DNA of 64,000 nucleotides, taken from assembly GCF_003287955.1 (NCBI RefSeq), contig NZ_QMKP01000005.1:1-64000 (forward strand), written 5' to 3'. The notes under the pieces are model-generated. The model was not told where the DNA came from and ran no database searches. It was given only the letters and a program-made list of their open reading frames with translations. Shown here piece after piece: positions 1 to 7,212 of the stretch. Within the stretch, counting starts at the first letter, position 1. Each line of letters begins with the position of its first letter. This DNA is from Arthrobacter sp. AQ5-06. GTDB lineage: Bacteria; Actinomycetota; Actinomycetes; Actinomycetales; Micrococcaceae. The translations under genes were made by a program, and so were the position numbers.

Positions 1-90
1 AGGACCCGATGGGCCGTGCGTTGGAAGCCCGCTTTGAACGCCTTCGCCATCACCTTCAGCGACCGATTCCCGGCAGCTGAAAACTACTAA
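1..90 (+). CDS. IS256-family transposase, C-terminal fragment
   Basis: Frame 1 is open from the left edge and ends with TAA at 88-90, giving 29 residues that begin RTRWAVRWKPALNAF and end DRFPAAENY. The run W-K-x-A-L-N-x-F-A-I-T-F is the pattern at the end of IS256 (Mutator-type) DDE transposases. The catalytic part lies outside the window. The stop overlaps, on the opposite strand, the artificial stop of the IS30-type gene, because this element is inserted in that gene. Family assignment rests on the C-terminal pattern only. Confidence 0.7.
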   Translation, partial: RTRWAVRWKPALNAFAITFSDRFPAAENY

Positions 91-127
91 AGGAAACCGC
101 CGGATACACCGTTAATGAGATAGTCCC
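1..127 (+). mobile_element. Right end of an IS256-family insertion sequence
   Basis: The transposase stop at 88-90 is followed by about 37 bp ending in ATGAGATAGTCCC at 115-127. Read from the end inward, the terminus begins GGGACTATCTCATTAACGG, which matches the style of IS256-type terminal repeats. At about 128 the sequence becomes IS30-type transposase coding sequence on the other strand, so 127/128 is the likely insertion boundary. The left end and any target duplication are outside the window. Confidence 0.6.
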
Positions 128-1861
128 GTTCGACCCTGAACCGTGCGGCCGGGGTGGCGTAGTCGAGGTTTTTTCTGGGTCGAGTGTTGAGCTCCTTCAT
201 CACGTGGGATACGTGCTGGACGCTGTGAATGGCCAAGTTGGTGCCCTTGGGGAAATATTGGCGGACAAGTCCGTTGAAGTTCTCGTTCGCGCCGCGCTGC
301 CACGGGCTGGACCGTTCGGCAAAGAACACGGGCACGCCGGTAGCCTTCGTGAGTGCCTCATGCCTGGCCATCTCCACCCCTTGGTCCAGGTCAGTGAGCG
401 CTTCAGGGATGGTGGCAAAGCGGCGAACACGCTGATGGCGGCGGCGTTTACGCTTTCCGCGGTGTGGTCCTGGGGTAGGTTGACGATGATTCCGTACTGG
501 GTTTTCCGTTCCCTCAGGGTCATCATTGCCGAGACGGACCCGACCCCCACGATGAGGTCGCCCTCCCAATGGCCTGCTTCCAAGCGGGTTTCCACCTCTG
601 CCGGCCGCTGGTCGATCATGGTCATGCTGCGGATCCGGGAGCCTTGCCCCGTGCGGGTGCGCCAACGGGACTTGCGGATTCTTCGACCGGTGCGCAGCTT
701 GGTGGCGTAGCGCTTGTGCAGGCCTTGGCCCTCACGCAAGAGCAGCGACCGGTAGATCGTTTCGGGGCAGAGCCGCAATGTCGGGTCATCGGGATAGGAC
801 TTCTTCATCCATCCGCAGATTTCATCCGGGGACCAGCAGCGGTTGAGCTTGCGTTGCACGAGCCCGCGCAGGCGGGGGTCGGCGACGAGTTTGTGGGTCT
901 TGGGCCGGGCCCGTTGCAGCCGGGCGTCGTGATCGGCCGTGCGGGGCAGATAGCGGCCTTCCCCGTCTCGATGGCGGTCCAGCTCCCGTTTGATGGTGGA
1001 GGGCTGACGGCCCAGTTCACGGGCCACCCGGCGCATGGAATGTCCCAGCTCCAAGAGGTCGGCGATCTGCAGCCGTTCCCGGACATCGAGGTAGCGGCCC
1101 GCCGCTGCCGAACGGGGTTTGAGGGAGGGGATCTGGTAGTTGGTGGCGCGCCGGAGCAACGTGCCTGTTCGCCTGTGCATACCGAGAAGTCTGCATGCTT
1201 CGGCGTTGCTCGTGCCCTCGCGCATCAGCTGCCAGTACTTCGTGGCCCGTTCGGTACGGCGCTGTTGCGCCTCGGAAACCGTTGAGGCCAGTACCTGGTC
1301 CGCGTATCGGTTCGATGACAAGACGGCTGCGTGCTGGGCCGCCGCTGCGGCATTTCGTTCTTTGGCCAGCCGGGCGAGGCGTTCGCGTTCGAAACTGCGG
1401 CAGCGCTGATCCGTCAACCGCAGAAGTGCTTGGCAACGCTTCAGGGTGACCTTCGAATCCCGGAACTGGTTGAACCGCACGTGGAGCCACCGATACGCGG
1501 TCGAACTGCTCACACCGCTGGCCAGGCCCGACTGTTCAAGGCTGTTGCCACCCTCAAACGTGGCCCAGAATATGGCTTCGTCCTCAATACTTGCCTGAAG
1601 ATGGTGGCGGCCAGTGTCACCGCTGACTGCCGCTTCCCACGCTGGGAGCCGGGACGTCGTGAACCCAATCGCAGCCGTCGCTCCGGCCGGACTCAATCCA
1701 TCGCGGCGCAACCGCAGATAGCTTTCACGCAACCAGCGGTACCCGACCTCTTTGTCGATACCGGCCGCACGGGCGGTGGGTCTGAGACCATTTCCCTGCT
1801 TGATTGAGGCCAGAAACCGGATACCTGCTGGAGAGAAGAACTCAAATACATATCGAATCAC
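87..1861 (-). pseudogene. IS30-family transposase, frameshifted and 3'-truncated
   Basis: An N-terminally extended IS30 transposase. Residues 1-240 carry repeated helix-turn-helix-like segments. An IS30 HTH follows (LGHSMRRVARELGRQPSTIK), then the DDE core with HWEGDLIVG giving the first Asp. Near 386-388 the frame breaks: the first frame reads SLTWTKGW, whereas the other frame continues DQGVEMARHE and then RGANENFNG with the catalytic Glu. Adding one base (TGGACC to TGGGACC on the minus strand) restores the expected TWDQG with the second Asp. After ATPAARFRVE the reading runs into the terminal repeat of the IS256 element and stops at 87-89. The gene is thus disrupted twice and probably inactive. 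A sequencing error could explain the frameshift but not the insertion. Confidence 0.85.
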
Positions 1862-1870
1862 CTTGAAATA

Positions 1871-1890
1871 GGTGTTGTTTCGATCGACAG
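1871..1890. repeat. Candidate terminal inverted repeat of the IS30-type element
   Basis: The segment GGTGTTGTTTCGATCGACAG lies just upstream of the IS30-type transposase start and has the GGTGTTG..CGATCGA style seen at ends of actinobacterial IS30 elements. The partner copy is not visible, because the other end is cut by the IS256 insertion or lies outside the window. The exact boundary is therefore uncertain. Confidence 0.35.
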
Positions 1891-1923
1891 AATCCCGCGT
1901 GCCCTAAACGCTAGACTCGGGGC

Positions 1924-2504
1924 ATGCTTATCGGATACGCCGTGTCTCCACCAACACCCAAGACCTGACCGCCCAACGCACAGCTCTCTCGGCCGCCGGC
2001 GTGGACCCTGATGCGATCTACGTCGACCACGGATTTACCGGCACCAAGCGTGAACGCCCTGGACTGGGCAAAGCCCTCGCCGCGTGCCGGAACGGGGACA
2101 CTCTCGTAGTGAGCAAACTTGATCGTCTCGCCCGTTCTCTGCCGGACGCCAGAGACATCGCCGACGAACTCACCCGCAAAGGTGTCACGTTGAATCTTGG
2201 TGGCAGCATCTACGATCCTGTGGGCAAGCTCCTCTTCAACGTCCTCGGGATGGTGGCCGAGTTCGAAGCTGACCTGATTCGCGCCAGGACCCGCGAGGGA
2301 ATGGCGGTGGCGAAGGCAAGGGGCCGGCTCCGGGGGAAACAGCCGAAACTCTCCAAAGCACAGGAAGCCCACCTGGTCGCCCTCCACCAGGATGGCGCGC
2401 ACACCACGACCGAGATCGCGGAACTCTTCGGCGTCGCCCGCTCCACTGTCTACCGGGCCATCCAGCGCGCAGCACCAGCTTCGTCCTCTGCACTAGCGGC
2501 ATAA
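1924..2504 (+). pseudogene. Serine recombinase (resolvase/invertase), frameshifted near the N-terminus
   Basis: From the GTG at 2001 the frame encodes a resolvase body: DGxxxVVSKLDRLARS, a FNVLGMVAEFEADLIRARTREG stretch, and a C-terminal HTH (TTTEIAELFGVARSTVYRAIQ). The natural start is the ATG at 1924, giving MLIGYA. The frame must change at 1940/1941 to continue RVSTNTQDLTAQR, which holds the catalytic Ser (codon 1947-1949). One base is missing (GCC-CGT expected, GC-CGT seen). Starting at 2001 would remove the catalytic Ser, so the gene is either dead or mis-sequenced. It abuts the IS30-type element and may be a remnant of a larger transposon. Confidence 0.8.
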
Positions 2505-2544
2505 AGCGATCAAGAAACACCGCCAAATAGCGATCAAATCCACA

Positions 2545-2570
2545 CGCCGCGCTCCCCGGGGAGCGCGGCG
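2545..2570. terminator. Perfect 26-bp palindrome, probable terminator
   Basis: CGCCGCGCTCCCC is followed directly by its reverse complement, giving a perfect 13-bp inverted repeat with no spacer. It lies 40 bp after the recombinase stop and 38 bp from the end of the convergent repeat-protein gene, so it could serve both. There is no strong T-run, only CCTTTTGG about 10 bp on. Confidence 0.5.
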
Positions 2571-2608
2571 CCCAATAAGGCCTTTTGGGGCATGCCCACT
2601 GATTTGGC

Positions 2609-2890
2609 CTACTTGCCGCCCTTAAACAGCCCGGCGATCTTGGCGCCAAAGCCCTTCACGTTCTCAGTCACATTGCCGGCCAGTTCCTTGGCGTTTTCGG
2701 CCACGTCACCGGCGAGTTCCTTGGCGTTCTCAGCCACGTCACCGTCGAAGAATTCCTTCACGTTTTCCGCAGCCTCGCCAGCGAATTCCTTCACGTTCTC
2801 CGCAGCCTCGCCAGCGAACTCCTTGGCCTTCTCTGCCGCGCCTTCGACGCCTTCGTTTACTGCTCCGCTGCCAGTTACTTGCTCGCTCAT
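2609..2890 (-). CDS. Small protein of 11-residue amphipathic repeats
   Basis: A 93-residue protein with no signal peptide or membrane segment. After MSEQVTGSGAVNEGVEG it is almost wholly tandem 11-mers of the type EAAENVKEFAG or VAENAKELAGD (about six copies, one with two extra residues, FFDGD), ending in AGLFKGGK. The 11-residue period with hydrophobic A/V/F/L positions and alternating E/K is typical of LEA-like or apolipoprotein-like helices that fold on membranes. The DNA repeats as well (two nearly identical 33-bp units around 2755-2825), so copy number may vary. The ATG has a GGAGAACACC leader. It lies downstream of the Asp23/AmaP operon after a gap of about 105 bp and may share its envelope-stress role. 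The function is not known. Confidence 0.75.
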   Translation of the reverse strand: MSEQVTGSGAVNEGVEGAAEKAKEFAGEAAENVKEFAGEAAENVKEFFDGDVAENAKELAGDVAENAKELAGNVTENVKGFGAKIAGLFKGGK

Positions 2891-2995
2891 GGTGTTCTCC
2901 TAGATTCCCCGGACATTCCATCCGGACAGTGGTGGTGGCCCTTTGCCAGGCGATGTCCGCCGGCATCGGCACGATCAGATGTCCCCCGCATCACA

Positions 2996-3607
2996 CTAAC
3001 GGACGCGTTCGGCCCGGCTGAACCGTGTCCTGGCCCCGGCGCCGATGTGGATCAGGACGGGCGTCCGTTTTCCCACCACTTGGTCCAAGGCATCCACCAG
3101 GGCAGAGACCTCGGCCGCCAGAAGGTGCGGCGCCACGCCCTGGCGCGGCTGGAGCCGGATTTTCAAGGCAGGACTGCCCTGGACATCGTAGGTTGCCACC
3201 GTGGCACCCGCCAGATCGGGCCGTTCAGCCAAGGCGTGCTTCAACGCCTGCTCCGCTACTCCCCCGCTGATTCGCACGTCTCCGGCCACGGATCCGGGGT
3301 CATACTCCGCCAGCAACAGGTTGCTCCGACCCTTTCCCTGCTGGGCAATCCAGGCAACCATCAGCCCGATCAACACCAGCAGGGCAAGCGCCATCACAAT
3401 CCAGAGCCAGCTTTCCGGACGTCCCGGAAAGCGGGTGTTGTCGAAGGACTGGTTGACGCTGCGCCAGGCCGATCCGGACCAGGCATGCCACCAGGTTCCC
3501 ACGGGTGGAACCGTGGCCAGCAGTACGAGCAGAATGCCTACGGCGAGCAGCTTGAGTCCGAGGATGCCCAGCAGGATCCTGTTGAGGAGCGAGGGTGTGG
3601 CCGTCAT
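2996..3607 (-). CDS. AmaP-like membrane protein (Asp23 anchor family)
   Basis: 203 residues. Two hydrophobic segments (about 10-32 and 68-88) flank a short extracytoplasmic loop. A cytoplasmic C-terminal domain of about 100 residues follows (GGVAEQALKHALAERPDLAGATV...), of the type found in alkaline-shock membrane anchor proteins. In staphylococci AmaP tethers Asp23 to the membrane, and here the gene is the last of five overlapping genes beginning with an Asp23/Gls24 gene. The start ATG overlaps the end of the preceding DUF6286-type gene by 4 nt. The family is assigned from topology and context. Confidence 0.7.
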   Translation of the reverse strand: MTATPSLLNRILLGILGLKLLAVGILLVLLATVPPVGTWWHAWSGSAWRSVNQSFDNTRFPGRPESWLWIVMALALLVLIGLMVAWIAQQGKGRSNLLLAEYDPGSVAGDVRISGGVAEQALKHALAERPDLAGATVATYDVQGSPALKIRLQPRQGVAPHLLAAEVSALVDALDQVVGKRTPVLIHIGAGARTRFSRAERVR

Positions 3608-4251
3608 GCTCCAATCACTCCTACGGTGGAAATGTTGACGCGGACGTCAGGCAACGGGACCAGTGACATCCCGCTGAGTTCGTTCTGGACCGCGGCCAGC
3701 ACCGCTGCTTCGGCCACTGGAACCCCTGAGGTGGGGCGCACATTCACGATGACCTGCCGCCGGGACACCACCACCATGACCTGTTCCGGGGTGACATTGG
3801 CGGCGAGCCGTGCGCTGCGTGCCAGGGCGGAGGCGATGACCTCGTCATCGACCACCACGGCGGACGAAATTCCGGTGCCGTTCAGCACGTGCCGGGCGCG
3901 TCTTCCCGGCAGGACGGCATTGAGCAGGAAAAACAGGCCCACCACGGCAAGCACGGCACCGCCTGCACCAAGCAACAGGAGCGGCAAGCCAGCCGGCAGT
4001 GCAACGATGCGCTCCGCCGCCAGCTGTGGTTCGATCAGCCAGGCCGGCTGTCCGATGGCGTGCACGGCCGATTCGAGAAGACCGTAGCCGGCCAGCCCCA
4101 TCACCAGGACCGCCGCCACTGTTGCCACCGCTGCCCGCGAGGAATGGGTTTCCCGGTAGACGACCCTGCGCATGTCGGGCTGCCGGTCGGTCCGAGAGCG
4201 GCCTGTTTTCCTCGTATCCGCCAAGTCCCCGTCCACTGATCCGCCGCTCAT
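3604..4251 (-). CDS. DUF6286-type membrane protein of the Asp23 operon
   Basis: 215 residues: a basic cytoplasmic N-terminus (about 1-38), a membrane segment (about 40-60), a loop of about 25 residues, a second membrane segment (about 85-110, LLLLGAGGAVLAVVGLFFLL), then a soluble domain. The soluble domain (ISSAVVVDDEVIASALARSARLAANV...) resembles the alpha/beta fold of Asp23-like domains and ends DVRVNISTVGVIGA. It overlaps both neighbours by 4 nt (ATGA), implying translational coupling. The DUF number is from memory of the family and was not checked. Confidence 0.65.
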   Translation of the reverse strand: MSGGSVDGDLADTRKTGRSRTDRQPDMRRVVYRETHSSRAAVATVAAVLVMGLAGYGLLESAVHAIGQPAWLIEPQLAAERIVALPAGLPLLLLGAGGAVLAVVGLFFLLNAVLPGRRARHVLNGTGISSAVVVDDEVIASALARSARLAANVTPEQVMVVVSRRQVIVNVRPTSGVPVAEAAVLAAVQNELSGMSLVPLPDVRVNISTVGVIGA

Positions 4252-4628
4252 TGGACCCGGCCTCCCTCTATTGGTTTAACGCCGCTGATGCGGATATCTA
4301 CCCTGCTCAGCCGGGCGCCACTGAGGGCCGTGACAGTCGAAAGGATCCTGGTTTTGGCATCGACGGTCCGGTCCCAGATGGATCCGCCGTACGCGGCGAC
4401 CCGGCCGGCGTCGCGGAGCACCGCCGTCAACGGCGGGATCCTGATAGGTGACACCAGCGACAAAGCCAGCAGGCCGTCGTCGTCCGTCCAGTCCGCCCGG
4501 ACATCGTGGGGTTCCACACCGAGGGCTTCCGCGGCCGCCGTCCTGGCAAGGCTGGTCAGGGCCTGCGTGCTGATGCGGTTGTGTCCGCTCAGGACCTGCC
4601 CGGGGACGGAAGGTGCCACTGACGTCAT
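4248..4628 (-). CDS. Asp23-like small cytoplasmic protein
   Basis: 126 residues starting MTSVAPSVPGQVLSGHNRIS. The start at 4628 is chosen because its ATGA overlaps the stop of the preceding gene. The body (ALTSLARTAAAEALGVEPHDV.. LLALSLVSPIRIPPL.. RVDIRISGVKP) looks like a diverged Asp23/Gls24 domain, with a mostly beta C-terminus and no membrane segment. It sits between the DUF2273-like and DUF6286-like genes, so it probably belongs to the same membrane-associated envelope complex. Precise function unknown. Confidence 0.65.
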   Translation of the reverse strand: MTSVAPSVPGQVLSGHNRISTQALTSLARTAAAEALGVEPHDVRADWTDDDGLLALSLVSPIRIPPLTAVLRDAGRVAAYGGSIWDRTVDAKTRILSTVTALSGARLSRVDIRISGVKPIEGGRVQ

Positions 4629-4816
4629 GACGAGGAGCGCCGGCCGATGATGGCATCCAGGACGCCGCGCAGGTCCAGTTTCCCTTCCGCAGCGCGGCCC
4701 AGGAGGGCGCCGATGGCCATAAAGAGGAGCGAGACCAGGAAGCCCCACAGCCCGAACTGGAAGGACATAAACGCCACGAAGGCGCCCATGGCGATGCCCA
4801 CAACGGTCAGATTCAC
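4625..4816 (-). CDS. DUF2273-like small membrane protein
   Basis: 63 residues. A hydrophobic block from about 4 to 42 (FVAFMSFQFGLWGFLVSLLF) forms one or two membrane segments, and a basic tail (DLRGVLDAIIGRRSSS) follows. Very small membrane proteins of this kind are usual partners of Asp23 and AmaP. The stop of the upstream Asp23 gene overlaps this start by 4 nt, and this gene's stop overlaps the next start. Confidence 0.7.
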   Translation of the reverse strand: MNLTVVGIAMGAFVAFMSFQFGLWGFLVSLLFMAIGALLGRAAEGKLDLRGVLDAIIGRRSSS

Positions 4817-5289
4817 AGCAGTGCCTCCCTCTCGGCGACGGCAGGGGCTCCGACCTTCGCCGGCGGAGCCACGTAGACATCGGTTATTTCGACATTCACT
4901 TCAATGACCTGCAGGCCGACGAGTTCCTCGACCGCGCGGTAAACGGCTGATCTGACCTGATCGGCCAGGGGATGCAGGGGCGTGCCGTAGGAGGCCACCA
5001 GACTGATGTCCACCGCCACCTGCGTCTCGCCGACCTCGGCGCGGACACCGGCAGCATGGTCCGAACTGCCGACGGCATCCCGGATGGCTCCCAGCGCACG
5101 GGACGGAGCCGAGCCCAAAGAATAGACGCCGGGCACGGCACGGGCAGCGATGCCGGCAACTTTTGCCACGGCGGTCTCAGCGATCACGGTGCGTCCATGC
5201 CCGGGCATGGAAGCCTGGCTGGCGGCATGGTGGCTGGTATCGAGCTGGCGCTCGACGCCCGCATCGGGTTGTGGGTTCTGGTATTCCAT
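4813..5289 (-). CDS. Asp23/Gls24-family envelope stress protein
   Basis: 158 residues. After an acidic, proline-rich lead of about 30 residues comes a Gls24 domain: GRTVIAETAVAKVAGIAARAV, GVRAEVGETQVAVDISLVASYG, then VRSAVYRAVEELVGLQVIEV and VNVEITDVYV. These are the conserved blocks of the alkaline-shock family. It is the first gene of the five-gene overlapping operon running down to 2996. The start ATG follows a GGGGGAG site. Proteins of this family coat the inner membrane and respond to envelope stress. Confidence 0.85.
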   Translation of the reverse strand: MEYQNPQPDAGVERQLDTSHHAASQASMPGHGRTVIAETAVAKVAGIAARAVPGVYSLGSAPSRALGAIRDAVGSSDHAAGVRAEVGETQVAVDISLVASYGTPLHPLADQVRSAVYRAVEELVGLQVIEVNVEITDVYVAPPAKVGAPAVAEREALL

Positions 5290-5402
5290 CAGGCACTCCC
5301 CCTTCTGTTGCTCCCAACCCTATCTCTAACGTGAGTTCCGGCGTCGGAATCTGCGGGAGAGTCCGCCTCCTCGCACAGGACCCCGCCCCGCCCCGTCCCG
5401 AG

Positions 5403-5459
5403 TTTTTGTCCACTTATTGCCCTGAAAAGCGCGAAAATCGGTGATTATCTGGACAAAAA
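5403..5459. repeat. Inverted repeat with 10-bp perfect arms
   Basis: TTTTTGTCCA (5403-5412) and TGGACAAAAA (5450-5459) are perfect inverted copies separated by 37 bp. They lie in the 295-bp gap between the Asp23 operon start (5289) and the tRNA-Phe 3' end (5582). Relative to the Asp23 operon this is the promoter side, so it could be an operator pair. It could also be a dispersed intergenic repeat. The rest of the gap is a purine-rich tract around 5465-5515 with no ORF. Confidence 0.55.
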
Positions 5460-5581
5460 ATCCGAAGGTGGGGTGAAAGGGGAGGGAGGAGAAGGAGGAG
5501 AAGGGCGGGAGGGTGGGCTCCCCAAGTGGGTGCCGGGTTAAAGAAGAAAAGCACCAGTTCCGAAGAACTGATGCTTCCCAG

Positions 5582-5657
5582 TGGTGGCTCCGACCGGCGT
5601 CGATCCGGTGACCTTTCGATTTTCAGTCGAACGCTCTACCAACTGAGCTACAGAGCC
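5582..5657 (-). tRNA. tRNA-Phe (GAA)
   Basis: Read on the minus strand it begins GGCTCTGTAGCTCAG, has the anticodon loop CTGAAAATC (GAA), a TTCGA-type T loop (GGATCGACGCC) and closes with CGGAGCCA. The acceptor stem GGCTCTG/CGGAGCC pairs with one G-T. CCA is encoded (complement of 5582-5584). This is the first of three clustered tRNA genes. Confidence 0.95.
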
Positions 5658-5705
5658 TAGGTGACATGTCACCTTGACCGCCGGAATTTCTTCTGGCAAT
5701 CAGAG

Positions 5706-5779
5706 CGACCCTGACGGGACTTGAACCCGCGACCTCCGCCGTGACAGGGCGGCGCGCTAACCAACTGCGCTACAGGGCC
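5706..5779 (-). tRNA. tRNA-Asp (GTC)
   Basis: The minus strand begins GGCCCTGTAGCGCAGTTGG. The anticodon stem-loop is CCGCCCTGTCACGGCGG with GTC. The T arm contains GGGTTCAAGTCCC, and the 3' acceptor strand is CAGGGTC with discriminator G. CCA is not encoded. Confidence 0.95.
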
Positions 5780-5869
5780 TTGATTTTCTTGCTTCGCGGC
5801 ATCGCTACCGCTTTTTTCAAGGCTTCCAGCTTACCAGACGTTTTCAGCCTGCCAGACCAGTTCCTTGCG

Positions 5870-5942
5870 TACCCCCAACGGGATTCGAACCCGTGCCGCC
5901 GCCGTGAAAGGGCGGTGTCCTAGGCCGCTAGACGATGGGGGC
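5870..5942 (-). tRNA. tRNA-Glu (TTC)
   Basis: The minus strand begins GCCCCCATCGTCTAGCGG. The anticodon stem-loop is CCGCCCTTTCACGGCGG with anticodon TTC, the T arm has GGGTTCGAATCCC, and the acceptor 3' strand is TGGGGGT with discriminator A. CCA is not encoded. Confidence 0.93.
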
Positions 5943-6109
5943 CAGAACCCGTTCGGCACAAAATAAAAGGCTTCGAGCCGATGCTCTCAGTCTTTTCGTT
6001 TGCAGTTGCTCCGAACTGGACTCTAAAACTATAGGGCCTCGGCGGGAATATCTCAAAATCGTCCCGCAGACACCTGACCCAAGCGGCCGGAACACGCGAA
6101 GATGGACAG

Positions 6110-7159
6110 ATGGATGCCGTCGCCGCGCTCAATGAAATTGCTTTCTGGTTGGAACGGGAACGCGCTGCCACCTTCAAGGTCCAGGCCTTCCGGAAGGCGG
6201 CAGGGATCATCGCCGGGCTTGACCCTTCCGAGGTGGCAGCCCGGGCCCGGGACGGCAGGCTCAAGAGCATGAAGGGCATCGGCGACAGGACATACCAGGT
6301 GGTCCGGCAGGCAGTGGCCGGCGAGGTGCCCGAGTACCTTGAGGACCTGCGCCAGCGCGCCGTGGCACCCCTGGCGGACGGTGGGGCCGAGCTCCACGCA
6401 GCACTCCGCGGGGACCTCCACAGCCACAGCGACTGGTCCGACGGCGGCTCCCCCATCCAGCTCATGGCAGACGCCGCCCGCCTTCTGGGCCGCGAGTACC
6501 TTGCACTGACGGACCACTCCCCCAACCTGACCATCGCCAACGGGCTCAGCGCTGAGCGCCTCACCGAACAGCTAGACGTTGTGAATGCCATCAACGCCGC
6601 CTCCGCAGTTGACGGCAAAGAGGACGGCTTCCGGCTCCTGACCGGCATCGAAGTGGACATCCTGGAAACCGGCGAACTGGATCAGTCGCCGGACATGCTG
6701 GACAGGCTGGATATTGTGGTGGCTAGCGTCCATTCGAAGCTTCGGGCGGACGGCGCCACCATGACCAAGCGGATGCTCCAGGGCATCCAGGACCCCCAGA
6801 CCAATGTGCTGGGCCACTGCACCGGCCGCCTGGTGGAGGGCTCCCGTGGTACGCGGCCGCAATCGGACTTCGATGCCCGGGAGGTATTCGCGGCGTGCGC
6901 GGAATACAACGTGGCGGTCGAGATCAACTCCCGCCCCGAGCGGCAGGACCCACCGGACGACCTGATCCAGCTGGCCCTCGACGCCGGCTGCCTGTTCTCG
7001 ATCGACAGCGACGCCCACGCTCCGGGCCAGCTCGACTTCCTCCAGCACGGGGCGGCCCGCGCCGCGCATAACAACGTTCCCTCGGAGCGCATCGTTACCA
7101 CCTGGCCCCTGGAGCGCCTGTTGGAGTGGTCGGCCCGGGATTGGCAGAAACTCGACTAG
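6110..7159 (+). CDS. PHP-domain phosphoesterase with helix-hairpin-helix N-terminus (PolX-like, no polymerase domain)
   Basis: 349 residues. Residues 1-90 form a Pol-beta-type helical/HhH region (LKSMKGIGDRTYQVVRQ around 51-67). From about 100 there is a PHP metallo-phosphoesterase domain with the metal ligands in order: DLHSHSDWSDGG (102-113), LTDHS (133-137), GIEVDI, VVASVHS, LGHCTGR, VEINSRPERQD and IDSDAHAPGQLD. It resembles the C-terminal half of bacterial PolX with a leading HhH but without the nucleotidyltransferase palm. It may be a nuclease or histidinol-phosphatase-like hydrolase. Monocistronic. The start has only a weak ribosome site. Confidence 0.8.
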   Translation: MDAVAALNEIAFWLERERAATFKVQAFRKAAGIIAGLDPSEVAARARDGRLKSMKGIGDRTYQVVRQAVAGEVPEYLEDLRQRAVAPLADGGAELHAALRGDLHSHSDWSDGGSPIQLMADAARLLGREYLALTDHSPNLTIANGLSAERLTEQLDVVNAINAASAVDGKEDGFRLLTGIEVDILETGELDQSPDMLDRLDIVVASVHSKLRADGATMTKRMLQGIQDPQTNVLGHCTGRLVEGSRGTRPQSDFDAREVFAACAEYNVAVEINSRPERQDPPDDLIQLALDAGCLFSIDSDAHAPGQLDFLQHGAARAAHNNVPSERIVTTWPLERLLEWSARDWQKLD

Positions 7160-7212
7160 ACGTGACCGATTCCCGCCAGCTGCCGCCGATGCCGCGGGGA
7201 TAGATTGGCAGC

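Noticed and set aside
380..390. Programmed frameshift in the IS30-type transposase
   Set aside because: No slippery heptamer or downstream structure is evident, and IS30 transposases are normally made from one frame.
2660..2850. CRISPR-like repeats
   Set aside because: The 33-bp periodicity is coding (11-residue repeats) with no unique spacers.
5582..5942. tRNA cluster as an integrated-element attachment site
   Set aside because: No integrase and no partial tRNA repeat is visible; the IS patch is 3 kb away and separated by a housekeeping operon.
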